A stretch of DNA of 13,679 bases from an uncultured Bacilli bacterium. GTDB taxonomy: Bacteria; Bacillota_I; Bacilli_A; RF39; UBA660. Shown piece by piece: positions 7,701 through 13,679 of the stretch; position 1 is the first letter of the stretch, and every line of letters starts with the position of its first letter. The stretch is from positions 1 through 13,679 of the forward strand of contig CAKORS010000026.1 in assembly GCA_934101605.1 (NCBI GenBank), in the 5' to 3' direction. A program made the position numbers and the translations under genes. A model generated the notes under the pieces. It saw only the letters and a list, made by a program, of their open reading frames with translations. It searched no databases and was not told where the DNA came from.

Positions 7701-8547
7701 AACAGATGAACAACTAGAAGAAATAACAAATCAAATAATGGCACTTATAAACAATACATTTACAGATGAGTATAAACAACAAATAGAAGAAAGTACATGG
7801 CAAGAAGTATTACAAAATATGAATCCTAATGATTCAAACGTAATATCATCTGTAACTAATAACACAACAAATGCTGTTATATCTTACCTACAAAGTGTAA
7901 ATGAATATAATGATTATATAAATTGTGAAACAGGAAAAACTATAGTAGCGCAAGGTGGATCAATGTCAGATGATCAATTAGCAAGTTGTAATGTTATAGC
8001 AAATGATAAAGCCTTACCATATATAAAGGAAGCATCAGTAAATGCTGCAACAAATACAGCTAAAGAAGTTTCACAATATGTAGCAGAAAAAACATCAAAA
8101 GAAGTAGCAAGTAAAGTTGCTTTAACCGCATCACAAAATACAGTAAAACAAGTAACTCCAACACTTGCAAGTGACGTTGCAAATAATGTTAAAAAAGTAT
8201 CATTAGAAAAATTAACAACATCATTAAATTCACTTTATAATGGAGTAGAACAATTAGATACTGGTATTCAAAGTATATCTGAAGGAATAACAAAATTTAA
8301 CAACGAAGGAATAAAAAATATAACTCAATTAGTAAATAATAAAGTAATACCAACAAGTGAAAATATTAAAGCTTTAACAGAATTAAGTAATGATTATAAA
8401 TCTATAAATGGAAACTCTTTAAGCAAGTCAACAACTAAATTTATATTAGTAGTAGATAAAGAAGAACAAAAACAAACTACAAAAACAAAAACAACAAATA
8501 AAGCAAACGAAACATTTATAGAAAGAGTTAAAAACTTATTTAAATAA
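4744..8547 (+). CDS. MMPL/RND-family transporter fused to a secreted coiled-coil domain
   Basis: Predicted proton-driven exporter of hydrophobic molecules; substrate unknown. It has two RND halves. First half: TM1 about 14-30, outer loop 31-172, TM2-6 about 173-325. Second half: TM7 about 354-370, outer loop 371-522, TM8-12 about 523-676. Each TM4-type helix carries the MMPL Asp motif (LGVTTDFSIFLYHSY, Asp241; LGATIDYAILL, Asp587). After TM12 a Lys-rich linker and a signal-peptide-like segment (688-714: Lys-rich start, hydrophobic 696-710, possible VNA cleavage) lead to an outer part of about 550 residues. That part has a beta-rich region (715-925), helical coiled-coil regions (about 928-980 and 1090-1210, with YhgE-like LxxGxxxL pacing near 1163-1185) and a charged tail. 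Lengths of 700-1050 are usual for MMPL alone. The ATG at 4744 has GGAGGGG (4731-4737) 6 nt upstream. An internal ATG at 6805 has a weak AAAGGAAG 10 nt upstream, so separate translation of the tail is possible. It is under divergent TetR control. Confidence 0.88.
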   Translation: MKNLAEKICKHKKLILIISGILLVFSFIGMNLTKINYDILVYLPDDIETIKGQDMLTKDFNMGSYSIAVIENQNSKEILKLEDSIKDIKGVNEVVSLYDVLGTTIPVEMLPEEITEHLHQDNTDLLFITFESGTSSKETLEAVEKIRNLPNDNLKLGGMSSMVLDTMNLSDQEILIYIVIAVILCIIVLELSLDSYLVPILLLLNIGCAIVFNLGSNLFLGEISYITKALVAVLQLGVTTDFSIFLYHSYESKKKEYQNKEDAMKEAIKETFKSVMGSSLTTIAGFLVLCTMQLTLGKDLGIVMAKGVLLGVICVLTLFPSLLLVFDKQIEKTYHKSLKINFSKFNNFIVKYHKVIFIIFILLIIPMYLGYKNVNVYYKMDKSLPETLESISTNEVLKDKFNIISPEIILLSNDVKPNKANDMINEIKDVEGVDFVLSFSELQKLGVTENMLPDSIKNIFKSDKYQMLLLNSEYEVASDELNSQVDIINKIVKKYDSNSFVAGEGPLMKDLITISDTDFNNVNISSIVCILVILFIVLNSASLPILLIIAIETAIFINMSVSYFTGVTLPFVGPIVLGTIQLGATIDYAILLTTTYLSKRREGIPKKDAMKETLDYNEHSIFLSGLCFFAATFGVGVYSKLEMVGSLCTLISRGAIISMITVVTALPSILLIFDKLIMKTTKGSKDKMKNIVKKSSIAVLALTFSMTFIPQVNALSKDETVYAKLNNNGEVKHVYVNEQLINNEKLETIEDYTELKNILNINGDETYKLNKNTITWNAQGKDIFYQGNIDKELPIKTNITYKLNGEEKQVKDMLGKKGKVTITIKYTNEDKHTKYVNGQNKTLYTPFVVTLGTVIPSKDNTDITVTNAKIVRTGTNNLIVGLAVPGLYESLDLDELKGIDEVTIEYETTSFELNTIYTVATPKLLDSSDLKIFNELDNITSKVNLLQENMNLIDESTKKLNKGSNELKTKLYSSIKSLKEDKSQALTDEQLEEITNQIMALINNTFTDEYKQQIEESTWQEVLQNMNPNDSNVISSVTNNTTNAVISYLQSVNEYNDYINCETGKTIVAQGGSMSDDQLASCNVIANDKALPYIKEASVNAATNTAKEVSQYVAEKTSKEVASKVALTASQNTVKQVTPTLASDVANNVKKVSLEKLTTSLNSLYNGVEQLDTGIQSISEGITKFNNEGIKNITQLVNNKVIPTSENIKALTELSNDYKSINGNSLSKSTTKFILVVDKEEQKQTTKTKTTNKANETFIERVKNLFK

Positions 8548-8574
8548 TATCGCTTTATGTGATATTATTTTTTT
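8546..8574 (+). terminator. Intrinsic terminator after the MMPL gene
   Basis: An 8-bp stem (AATATCGC at 8546-8553 with GTGATATT at 8559-8566, one G-U pair) with a TTTAT loop is followed by A then seven T (8568-8574). It overlaps the TAA stop and ends directly before the -35 box of the next gene's promoter. Confidence 0.75.
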
Positions 8575-8575
8575 C

Positions 8576-8604
8576 TTGAAAAATAAATTATCATGTGTTA
8601 CAAT
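8576..8604 (+). promoter_or_regulatory. Strong promoter of the 463-residue unknown gene
   Basis: TTGAAA (8576-8581) and TACAAT (8599-8604) have 17-nt spacing, and TGT just upstream of the -10 makes it an extended -10 (TGnTACAAT). The predicted start is near 8611, followed by AGGAGG (8619-8624). The -35 box begins one base after the previous terminator's T-tract. Confidence 0.75.
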
Positions 8605-8629
8605 AAAAGCCGATTTACAGGAGGTTTTT

Positions 8630-10021
8630 ATGGGAATAGGAAGTTATATAAATTCTTTAAATGAAGAACAACTAATCGTGTTTTATAGAGAGTGTTTTTA
8701 TACTTTTATAGAAGAGGTTTTAGAAAACAATAAGAAAGAATTTGAAATTAGAGGAATGATTCTTGATTTACAACATCTAACAAAATTTAAAAATATTTAT
8801 TACAATAACTATGCCAACATTGGAGAAAAAAACATTTATAATAAAGCAGAAGCAACTGCGCTTGCAAAAACAAACAGTAAGAGGAATATAGCCAAAAACG
8901 CTTTTCGTCAATTTATTGAAGGATTAAAACAAACTGAAGATATAATGAATGGAGCATATGATTATTACAGAAATTATGCGACAGAAGAAGAGCAAAAAGC
9001 ATATAGAAAGAGACTAGACAACTATGAATCAAAAGAAAGTGACACAGTGACAAACACTAAAGATGGAAATTACTTTGATGCCAAAATATTAAGAAATAAA
9101 TTATCTATTAATAATAAAAATATACTTACTAAGGTATTAGATCAAACAAATTTAGAAGAATTATCAAAAATAAGAAGAAGATATACAGCTAAAGAATTAG
9201 AAAGCCAAATAACAAACTATGTAACAAAATATTATTATTTTGTAAGTTCAGAGCAATATGAAGGAATGAAACGTTTATTATTTTTAAGAATAAAAAATTT
9301 ATATGGTGAATTTGTTAATAAAAAAACAAATGAAGAGACATTATTAGAAAAAAAATTCATAGCAATAGCAAATGATACAATCACTGATATGATAAATTCT
9401 TCATGCATAGATACTTTAGGATATATTAGAGCTAATTGCTTAAATAACGAAATTATAAAATTCTATATTTACGAAAGTTCAAAATATAACAAAGAAATAT
9501 ACAAAAAATATAAAAATTGGGAAAGTAAAAGAGAAAAAAGATTAGAAAGACTTGATAAAGAGTATGAGTTATTAAACAATGAAATTAGAACAAATAAATC
9601 ATTTGATATAATAGATTATTATTCCATAACAGGAGTATCAGTTACAGAAATTGCTCATTATTACCAAAGCTATAATGATAGTTTAAATATTGAAATGCTA
9701 AGAAGATTTTTTGATAAATATGATCCTATTCAAAAATCAAACAAAACAAAAATAGAAGAAATACTAAATGAAAAATATTTTTATGGAATAAAATTTGATG
9801 AAAATAAAAATATGATCGAAGGAAGCGGAAAAGAATTAACAGAAAAAGAAAAAAGATTAATAGTAAAGACCTTACAAAACAACAAAATATTAGTAAATAA
9901 AGATACATATAACTGTGCTAGAAGAAGATATATAACTGGTAACCTTTCATCTATAAAAGAAAATAGAGATTATTATCAAAGTTTATTAAATGATAAAGGT
10001 ATAGAAAGAAAAAGAAAATAA
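8630..10021 (+). CDS. Uncharacterised soluble helical protein, 463 residues
   Basis: I do not recognise this family. There is no signal peptide or membrane segment, so it is probably cytoplasmic. It is rich in Lys, Glu, Asn and Tyr (about 40 Tyr) and looks mostly helical. A highly charged stretch (about 285-320, with KREKRLERLDKEYELL) could form a coiled coil. Residues about 324-345 (IIDYYSITGVSVTEIAHYY) resemble a helix-turn-helix, and a second helical segment with a basic RRRYITGNL block (about 403-440) and a KRK tail follow. A nucleic-acid-binding role is possible but not shown. The ATG at 8630 has a perfect AGGAGG 5 nt upstream; an in-frame TTG at 8576 lies inside the promoter and is rejected. 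It has its own strong promoter and terminator, so it is a single-gene unit, and neighbours give no clue. Confidence 0.85.
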   Translation: MGIGSYINSLNEEQLIVFYRECFYTFIEEVLENNKKEFEIRGMILDLQHLTKFKNIYYNNYANIGEKNIYNKAEATALAKTNSKRNIAKNAFRQFIEGLKQTEDIMNGAYDYYRNYATEEEQKAYRKRLDNYESKESDTVTNTKDGNYFDAKILRNKLSINNKNILTKVLDQTNLEELSKIRRRYTAKELESQITNYVTKYYYFVSSEQYEGMKRLLFLRIKNLYGEFVNKKTNEETLLEKKFIAIANDTITDMINSSCIDTLGYIRANCLNNEIIKFYIYESSKYNKEIYKKYKNWESKREKRLERLDKEYELLNNEIRTNKSFDIIDYYSITGVSVTEIAHYYQSYNDSLNIEMLRRFFDKYDPIQKSNKTKIEEILNEKYFYGIKFDENKNMIEGSGKELTEKEKRLIVKTLQNNKILVNKDTYNCARRRYITGNLSSIKENRDYYQSLLNDKGIERKRK

Positions 10022-10076
10022 AAAACTATATATTATTATAAATAAACAAAATACTAAGCTTAAAATAAAGATTTAT

Positions 10077-10110
10077 AAGAAACAAAATTTTAATTTGTTT
10101 CTTTTTTTTA
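10077..10110 (+). terminator. Strong intrinsic terminator after the unknown gene
   Basis: A perfect 10-bp stem (AAGAAACAAA at 10077-10086 with TTTGTTTCTT at 10094-10103) with a 7-nt loop runs into eight T (10102-10109). It is 55 nt past the stop codon; nothing else was seen in that gap. Confidence 0.85.
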
Positions 10111-10184
10111 TTGCAAAAACTTAAAAACTATGATTTTACAATAAATTATTCATATGCTAAAGTCTTAAATCGAGGAGGAAAAAT

Positions 10185-11981
10185 ATGGAAAAATTAAAGA
10201 AAATATTGTTTATATTTATATCACTTTTTATGTGTGGAAAAATAACAACAGTAAATGCAGAAAAAAATAATGGTAAGCTTTATGAAATATATTGGCAAAA
10301 AGCTGGAGTAAACGTATTTGCTAAAGATATGTTATATGGGGTAATGGATTATAATGGATGGATGATAGTGTCATCAACAGATGATAAAGTCTATTATTGC
10401 ATAGAACCAGAAGCTGAAATGTATAATGAATCAAATGCTATAGAAAGTTCTCATACCATTTACAGAGGAGAACAAATAGTAAGTAATACACGTCTTACAA
10501 ATGAAATGGCCAAAAGAGTTCAGTTATTAGCGTATTATGGTTATAAATACAAAAATCATACAGACAAGAAATGGTATGGAATAACACAGGTAATGATTTG
10601 GAATACTGTAATAAAAAATGCTTATGGTAATTATAAAAATACAACCTGGGCATTCAAAGAATCTCGATATGGAAATGTTAACACAAATTTATATAAAAAA
10701 GAAATGCAAGAATTAGAAGACTTAGTAGCGTCCCATGGAAAAACTCCAAGTTTTAATAATTCAACCATTAAGGTTGGTTTAGGAAAAGAAGTGGAAATAA
10801 CAGATAAAAACTTATCTCTTAATAACTTCATTATAGGAAAAAGTTCTATCGCTAATATAAGAGTAAATGGTAACACTTTAATAATAAAAGGAGAAAAAAT
10901 AGGAAAAGAAACTATTTCTTTAACAAATGATGTAGGATTAAGAGATAATTATTTAGCATATGTTGGAGAAAAACAAGATTTAATATCAAGAGGAGAGGTA
11001 GACTACATAAAGGCAAGTTTTAATATTGAAGTAGAAGCAGGAACTCTAGTATTAACTAAAAAAGATAAAGAGACAAATAGTACAACTCCACAAGGTGATG
11101 CATCTCTTTTAAATTCTGTATATGAAATATTTGATGAAAATGACAACTTAATAAAAGAAATAACAATAGATAAAGAAAAATTCACCTTAGATCTTCCTTA
11201 TGGAACCTATAAAATAAAAGAAAAAATACCACCAAAAGGATATAAATTAAATGAAGATATCATAACAGTAACATTATCAGAAGATAATAAAAAACAAGAA
11301 ATAGATTTATTTGATTTAGTAATAAAAGGAACTCATATAATAAATAAAAGTAAAGGTGGAGCAGGTGAAAAATTTACTGAAGAACAAGATGCCATTTTTC
11401 AAGTTACAAATGCACAAGGAAAAATAGTGGGTATAATAAAAACATTTAAAAGAGGAGTAGGAACAATTGTATTACCATATGGTAAATATAAAATAACTCA
11501 AATAAAAGGAACAAATAATTATAGTTTTATAGCCCCTTATGAAATAGTAATAACAAAAGATAATGAAGAAATAGAAATAGATTTAAATAATATAAAATAT
11601 TCTAAATTAGTATTTGAAAAACAAGATTCAATTACTAAAAAAACTTTACCCAATACAAAAATAGAATTATATAAAGAAGATGGAACTTTAATATTCACAG
11701 GAATAACAGATAAAAATGGTAGACTAGAAATAGAAAACTTACCACTTGGAAAATATTATATTTTAGAAAAAGAAGCTCCAAAAGATTATAAATTAAATAA
11801 AAATAAATTATTCTTTGAAATAACAGATTATGGACAAGTAATAAAACTAGTTATGGAAGATGAGAAAATAACAAACCCCTACACAGGTGATAAAATCTTA
11901 GGATATGTAGTATTATCATTTATTAGCTTGTTTAGCTTATCAACAATATATGTAACTAAAATAAAACATTTACAAAAATAA
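10185..11981 (+). CDS. Sortase-anchored thioester-domain adhesin with SpaA/CnaB-like repeats
   Basis: Predicted cell-wall surface protein for covalent attachment to host or other targets. Signal peptide 1-25 (cleavage after VNA). An N-terminal thioester domain (about 30-185) has Cys72 in YYCIEP and Gln135 in ITQVMIW, the pair that forms the reactive internal thioester in Gram-positive TED adhesins. A beta domain (about 190-285) is followed by three prealbumin-like repeats: 286-378, 379-472 and 473-560. Repeats 1 and 3 keep the KxD-type strand (near Lys293 and Lys479) and the catalytic Glu in the Tyr-x-x-x-Glu block (Glu346, Glu529), so isopeptide bonds are plausible. Repeat 2 has Gln438 there and looks degenerate. 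NPYTG (564-568), a hydrophobic helix (about 570-592) and the basic tail KIKHLQK form a sorting signal. AGGAGG lies 6 nt before the ATG. A TACAAT at 10137-10142 may be the -10, but its -35 is unclear. No sortase gene is in the window. The 36-nt gap to the next gene suggests co-transcription. Confidence 0.9.
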   Translation: MEKLKKILFIFISLFMCGKITTVNAEKNNGKLYEIYWQKAGVNVFAKDMLYGVMDYNGWMIVSSTDDKVYYCIEPEAEMYNESNAIESSHTIYRGEQIVSNTRLTNEMAKRVQLLAYYGYKYKNHTDKKWYGITQVMIWNTVIKNAYGNYKNTTWAFKESRYGNVNTNLYKKEMQELEDLVASHGKTPSFNNSTIKVGLGKEVEITDKNLSLNNFIIGKSSIANIRVNGNTLIIKGEKIGKETISLTNDVGLRDNYLAYVGEKQDLISRGEVDYIKASFNIEVEAGTLVLTKKDKETNSTTPQGDASLLNSVYEIFDENDNLIKEITIDKEKFTLDLPYGTYKIKEKIPPKGYKLNEDIITVTLSEDNKKQEIDLFDLVIKGTHIINKSKGGAGEKFTEEQDAIFQVTNAQGKIVGIIKTFKRGVGTIVLPYGKYKITQIKGTNNYSFIAPYEIVITKDNEEIEIDLNNIKYSKLVFEKQDSITKKTLPNTKIELYKEDGTLIFTGITDKNGRLEIENLPLGKYYILEKEAPKDYKLNKNKLFFEITDYGQVIKLVMEDEKITNPYTGDKILGYVVLSFISLFSLSTIYVTKIKHLQK

Positions 11982-12017
11982 TAAAATAGTGTATCTTTTA
12001 ATTGGAGGATAACACTT

Positions 12018-12566
12018 ATGAAAGAAAAAAATAAAATATTTAATTTAGGTATAATTACAATGTTAATCTTAATAATCTTTTCAATAATTTTATTATATTA
12101 CCCAGCTAATACTATAAATGTAGTATATTATGGCTTAGGAACAATACTAATAATCGGAGGTTTAATAGAACTTATAGCATTTATAATAGATTTAAGAAAA
12201 AAGAAAGAAAAACATTACTTATTAGTTTTATATGGAATACTATTTATATTTATAGCATTATTCATAATGATAAAAAAAGATTCTCTAGCATCATGGCTAA
12301 ATATAGTAGTAGGTATAATTATAATATTATCTCAATGCTTTTTCTCAAATCTTAGCTATAGACTAAAAAAACAAGATAATAAAAATTGTAAAACAACAAT
12401 GTTAATAACAACAATAAATGTTTTACTTAGTATAATATTAATAATTAATAAAACTCCACTTATAAACACACAATTAATAAGCTTAACATTATTTATAACA
12501 TCAATCCTAAATATAATAGAATTTGCAATATTTAAAACAAACTATATAAAAGAAGAAATAAATTAA
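12018..12566 (+). CDS. Small membrane protein, DUF308/HdeD-like
   Basis: At 182 residues it has about six membrane helices (8-27, 34-57, 66-84, 90-110, 126-144, 150-172) in three hairpin pairs, with basic loops between pairs (RKKKEK at 60-65, RLKKQDNKN at 115-123) that should face the cytoplasm. The repeated two-helix plan, the YYPANT turn after helix 1 and the GLGTILIIGGLIELI second helix resemble the DUF308/HdeD family. E. coli HdeD is linked to acid resistance, but the function in Gram-positive bacteria is not established. GGAGG (12004-12008) lies 9 nt before the ATG. It follows the adhesin by 36 nt with no terminator, so the two are probably one transcript. No catalytic residues are apparent; the assignment rests on topology and general resemblance. 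Confidence 0.75.
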   Translation: MKEKNKIFNLGIITMLILIIFSIILLYYPANTINVVYYGLGTILIIGGLIELIAFIIDLRKKKEKHYLLVLYGILFIFIALFIMIKKDSLASWLNIVVGIIIILSQCFFSNLSYRLKKQDNKNCKTTMLITTINVLLSIILIINKTPLINTQLISLTLFITSILNIIEFAIFKTNYIKEEIN

Positions 12567-12567
12567 A

Positions 12568-12609
12568 AGATAGATTTACCTAATAATAGGTTTACCTATC
12601 TCTTTTTTT
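12568..12609. terminator. Bidirectional terminator between the DUF308 gene and tmcAL
   Basis: The outer 6-bp stem AGATAG (12568-12573) with CTATCT (12596-12601) encloses an inner 5-bp stem ACCTA (12578-12582) with TAGGT (12587-12591). The plus strand continues with seven T (12603-12609), and the minus strand with TTTTAATTTATTT. It lies between convergent genes, and the tmcAL TAA stop (12578-12576) is inside the hairpin. Confidence 0.75.
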
Positions 12610-13679
12610 ATTAAACTATCATCATTAACTATAATAGAATATATATTATTAACTCTCTGTTCAATCAATAACTCTTTATAATCATTATTTTTATATCTTG
12701 TAATAATAGGAACAGAACAAGATTTACTAATACTTTTTAAATATTTAGAACCAGTATTATTCATTCCTAAAACCCTTATATAATTTATATCTATATCTTT
12801 AACATCATCACAAGTTAAATCAGTTAATATATGAATAAACATTCTATTAAGTTTATTATAAGTATAACGTTTAGTCTTAACATGATTAATTAATTCATCA
12901 TAAGAATTACTAATATTAATATATTTAATTATTCTAGAATCAATACCTTCAGAAACATCAATTATATTATTTAAATCTCTTCCAATATTTATTTTATACT
13001 TTAATAATTTAAACATACCAGGTTTATATATTTTATAAGAATTAATATCCCATGGAATATATTTACTTATATTTTTATCTTCTTTTATTAAATTTCTAAT
13101 AGCAGTAGCACTAATAATATCACTATTGCAATCAGTACTATGATAATCATTAGTCCTTTTAATAGAAATTGCCTCTATATCATAATTATTTTTTATAATT
13201 TCTTTAATATACGATATAGCAAGTAAATCATTCGGAGAGTTAACAGACTTACCAAGTTTTCTTTTTATTACATTAGATAACGCAGTAGGGTAGTTAACAC
13301 CACTATCTATTTCTTCTTTAACTAAACTATCAAACTCTTTATTATTAACTTGTAAAGAAGCGATATCTTTAAGTAGACTTATATCATTAGATTCACTACC
13401 AAATACTATTTTTTTAACTTTCAAATAATTAAGTATTTTTAAAGCCCCAAAAGAAAATATATCAGCACTTTGAGATGAAAAAACAAAAGGAAGTTCTATA
13501 ACTAAATTAACCCCATTATCAATAGCAATAGATGTCTTATCCCATTTATTTATAACACTAACTTCTCCTCTTTCACAAAAATTAGAAGACATAACAGCAA
13601 TAATTATACTATCAGGATATAACTTTTTAATTTTATCTATCTGATATTTATGACCATTATGAAAAGGATTATATTCACA
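12576..13679 (-). CDS. tmcAL: tRNA(Met) cytidine acetate ligase TmcAL (YlbM), 5' part missing
   Basis: Makes N4-acetylcytidine at the wobble base C34 of elongator tRNA-Met, using ATP and acetate through an acetyl-adenylate (B. subtilis TmcAL, formerly YlbM). The reading frame is open to the window edge: bases 13593-13679 encode CEYNPFHNGHKYQ in frame with the rest, which is the nucleotidyltransferase HxGH signature (HNGH) that opens this family. The gene therefore continues beyond 13679 and the internal ATG at 13592 is not the start. Only about 5-10 residues should be missing, as canonical proteins begin MKxxGIIxEYNPFHNGH. Other family blocks present are SSNFCERGE, the ELPFVFSSQSADIFSFGA segment, GSESND, SPNDLLAISYIKE and the SATAIRNLI block. 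The visible 367 residues approach the family's usual ~390. It is convergent with the DUF308 gene; its upstream context is outside the window. Confidence 0.92.
   Translation of the reverse strand, partial: CEYNPFHNGHKYQIDKIKKLYPDSIIIAVMSSNFCERGEVSVINKWDKTSIAIDNGVNLVIELPFVFSSQSADIFSFGALKILNYLKVKKIVFGSESNDISLLKDIASLQVNNKEFDSLVKEEIDSGVNYPTALSNVIKRKLGKSVNSPNDLLAISYIKEIIKNNYDIEAISIKRTNDYHSTDCNSDIISATAIRNLIKEDKNISKYIPWDINSYKIYKPGMFKLLKYKINIGRDLNNIIDVSEGIDSRIIKYINISNSYDELINHVKTKRYTYNKLNRMFIHILTDLTCDDVKDIDINYIRVLGMNNTGSKYLKSISKSCSVPIITRYKNNDYKELLIEQRVNNIYSIIVNDDSLIKKEIGKPIIR

Noticed and set aside
10111..10142. Promoter TTGCAA ... TACAAT for the adhesin gene
   Set aside because: The boxes are 20 nt apart, too far for a standard sigma-A promoter, and no better -35 was found at 16-18 nt. 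TACAAT may still be the -10, but I did not list it as a feature.
10230..10240. Lipobox in the adhesin signal peptide (Cys17 in LFMCGK)
   Set aside because: The residues before Cys (F, M) do not fit the lipobox, and a normal VNA cleavage site follows at 23-25.
13590..13592. ATG at 13592 as the start of tmcAL
   Set aside because: The frame stays open to the window end and encodes the EYNPFHNGH signature upstream of this Met, so the gene is truncated by the window edge rather than starting here.

Overview
This window is very AT-rich (by eye about three quarters A+T or more) and densely coded. Shine-Dalgarno sites of the AGGAGG/GAGGTG type, short intergenic gaps with intrinsic terminators, N-terminal signal peptides and a sortase-anchored surface protein point to a low-GC Gram-positive bacterium (Bacillota), probably a host-associated, gut-type member of the Bacilli or Clostridia. 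It has cell-wall genes, its Trp residues are coded by TGG, and tetR ends in a TGA stop, so it uses the standard bacterial code and is not a code-4 mycoplasma. A narrower placement, such as an RF39- or Erysipelotrichales-like lineage, is only a guess.

Layout. Positions 1-145 (minus) hold tRNA-Gly(GCC) with an encoded CCA end, a clear promoter, and two downstream stem-loops, the distal one a terminator. At about 200-2400 two D-Ala-D-Ala carboxypeptidases of different chemistry diverge from each other: a membrane-anchored VanY-type zinc enzyme (minus) and a secreted DacA/PBP5-type serine enzyme (plus). Next come lysyl-tRNA synthetase (plus) and, convergent to it across a shared bidirectional terminator, a TetR-family regulator (minus). 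TetR is divergent from a 1267-residue MMPL/RND transporter (plus), with repeated operator-like sequences between the two promoters. The transporter carries an unusual C-terminal extension: an internal signal-peptide-like segment followed by about 550 residues of extracellular, partly coiled-coil protein. This looks like a fusion of the transporter with a separate secreted partner.

Downstream, a strong promoter drives a 463-residue soluble protein of unknown function. After a strong terminator comes a thioester-domain adhesin with three SpaA/CnaB-like repeats and an NPYTG sorting signal, probably co-transcribed with a six-helix DUF308/HdeD-like membrane protein. The window ends in a 5'-truncated tmcAL (tRNA-Met cytidine acetate ligase, minus), convergent with the DUF308 gene across another shared hairpin.

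Functionally the window mixes housekeeping translation genes (tRNA-Gly, lysS, tmcAL) with cell-envelope genes (peptidoglycan trimming, a regulated exporter, a surface adhesin). No mobile element, CRISPR array, rRNA or riboswitch was seen, and no gene-free stretch exceeds 300 bases. The best candidates for something new are the MMPL-secreted-protein fusion with its divergent TetR operator region, and the unrecognised 463-residue protein.
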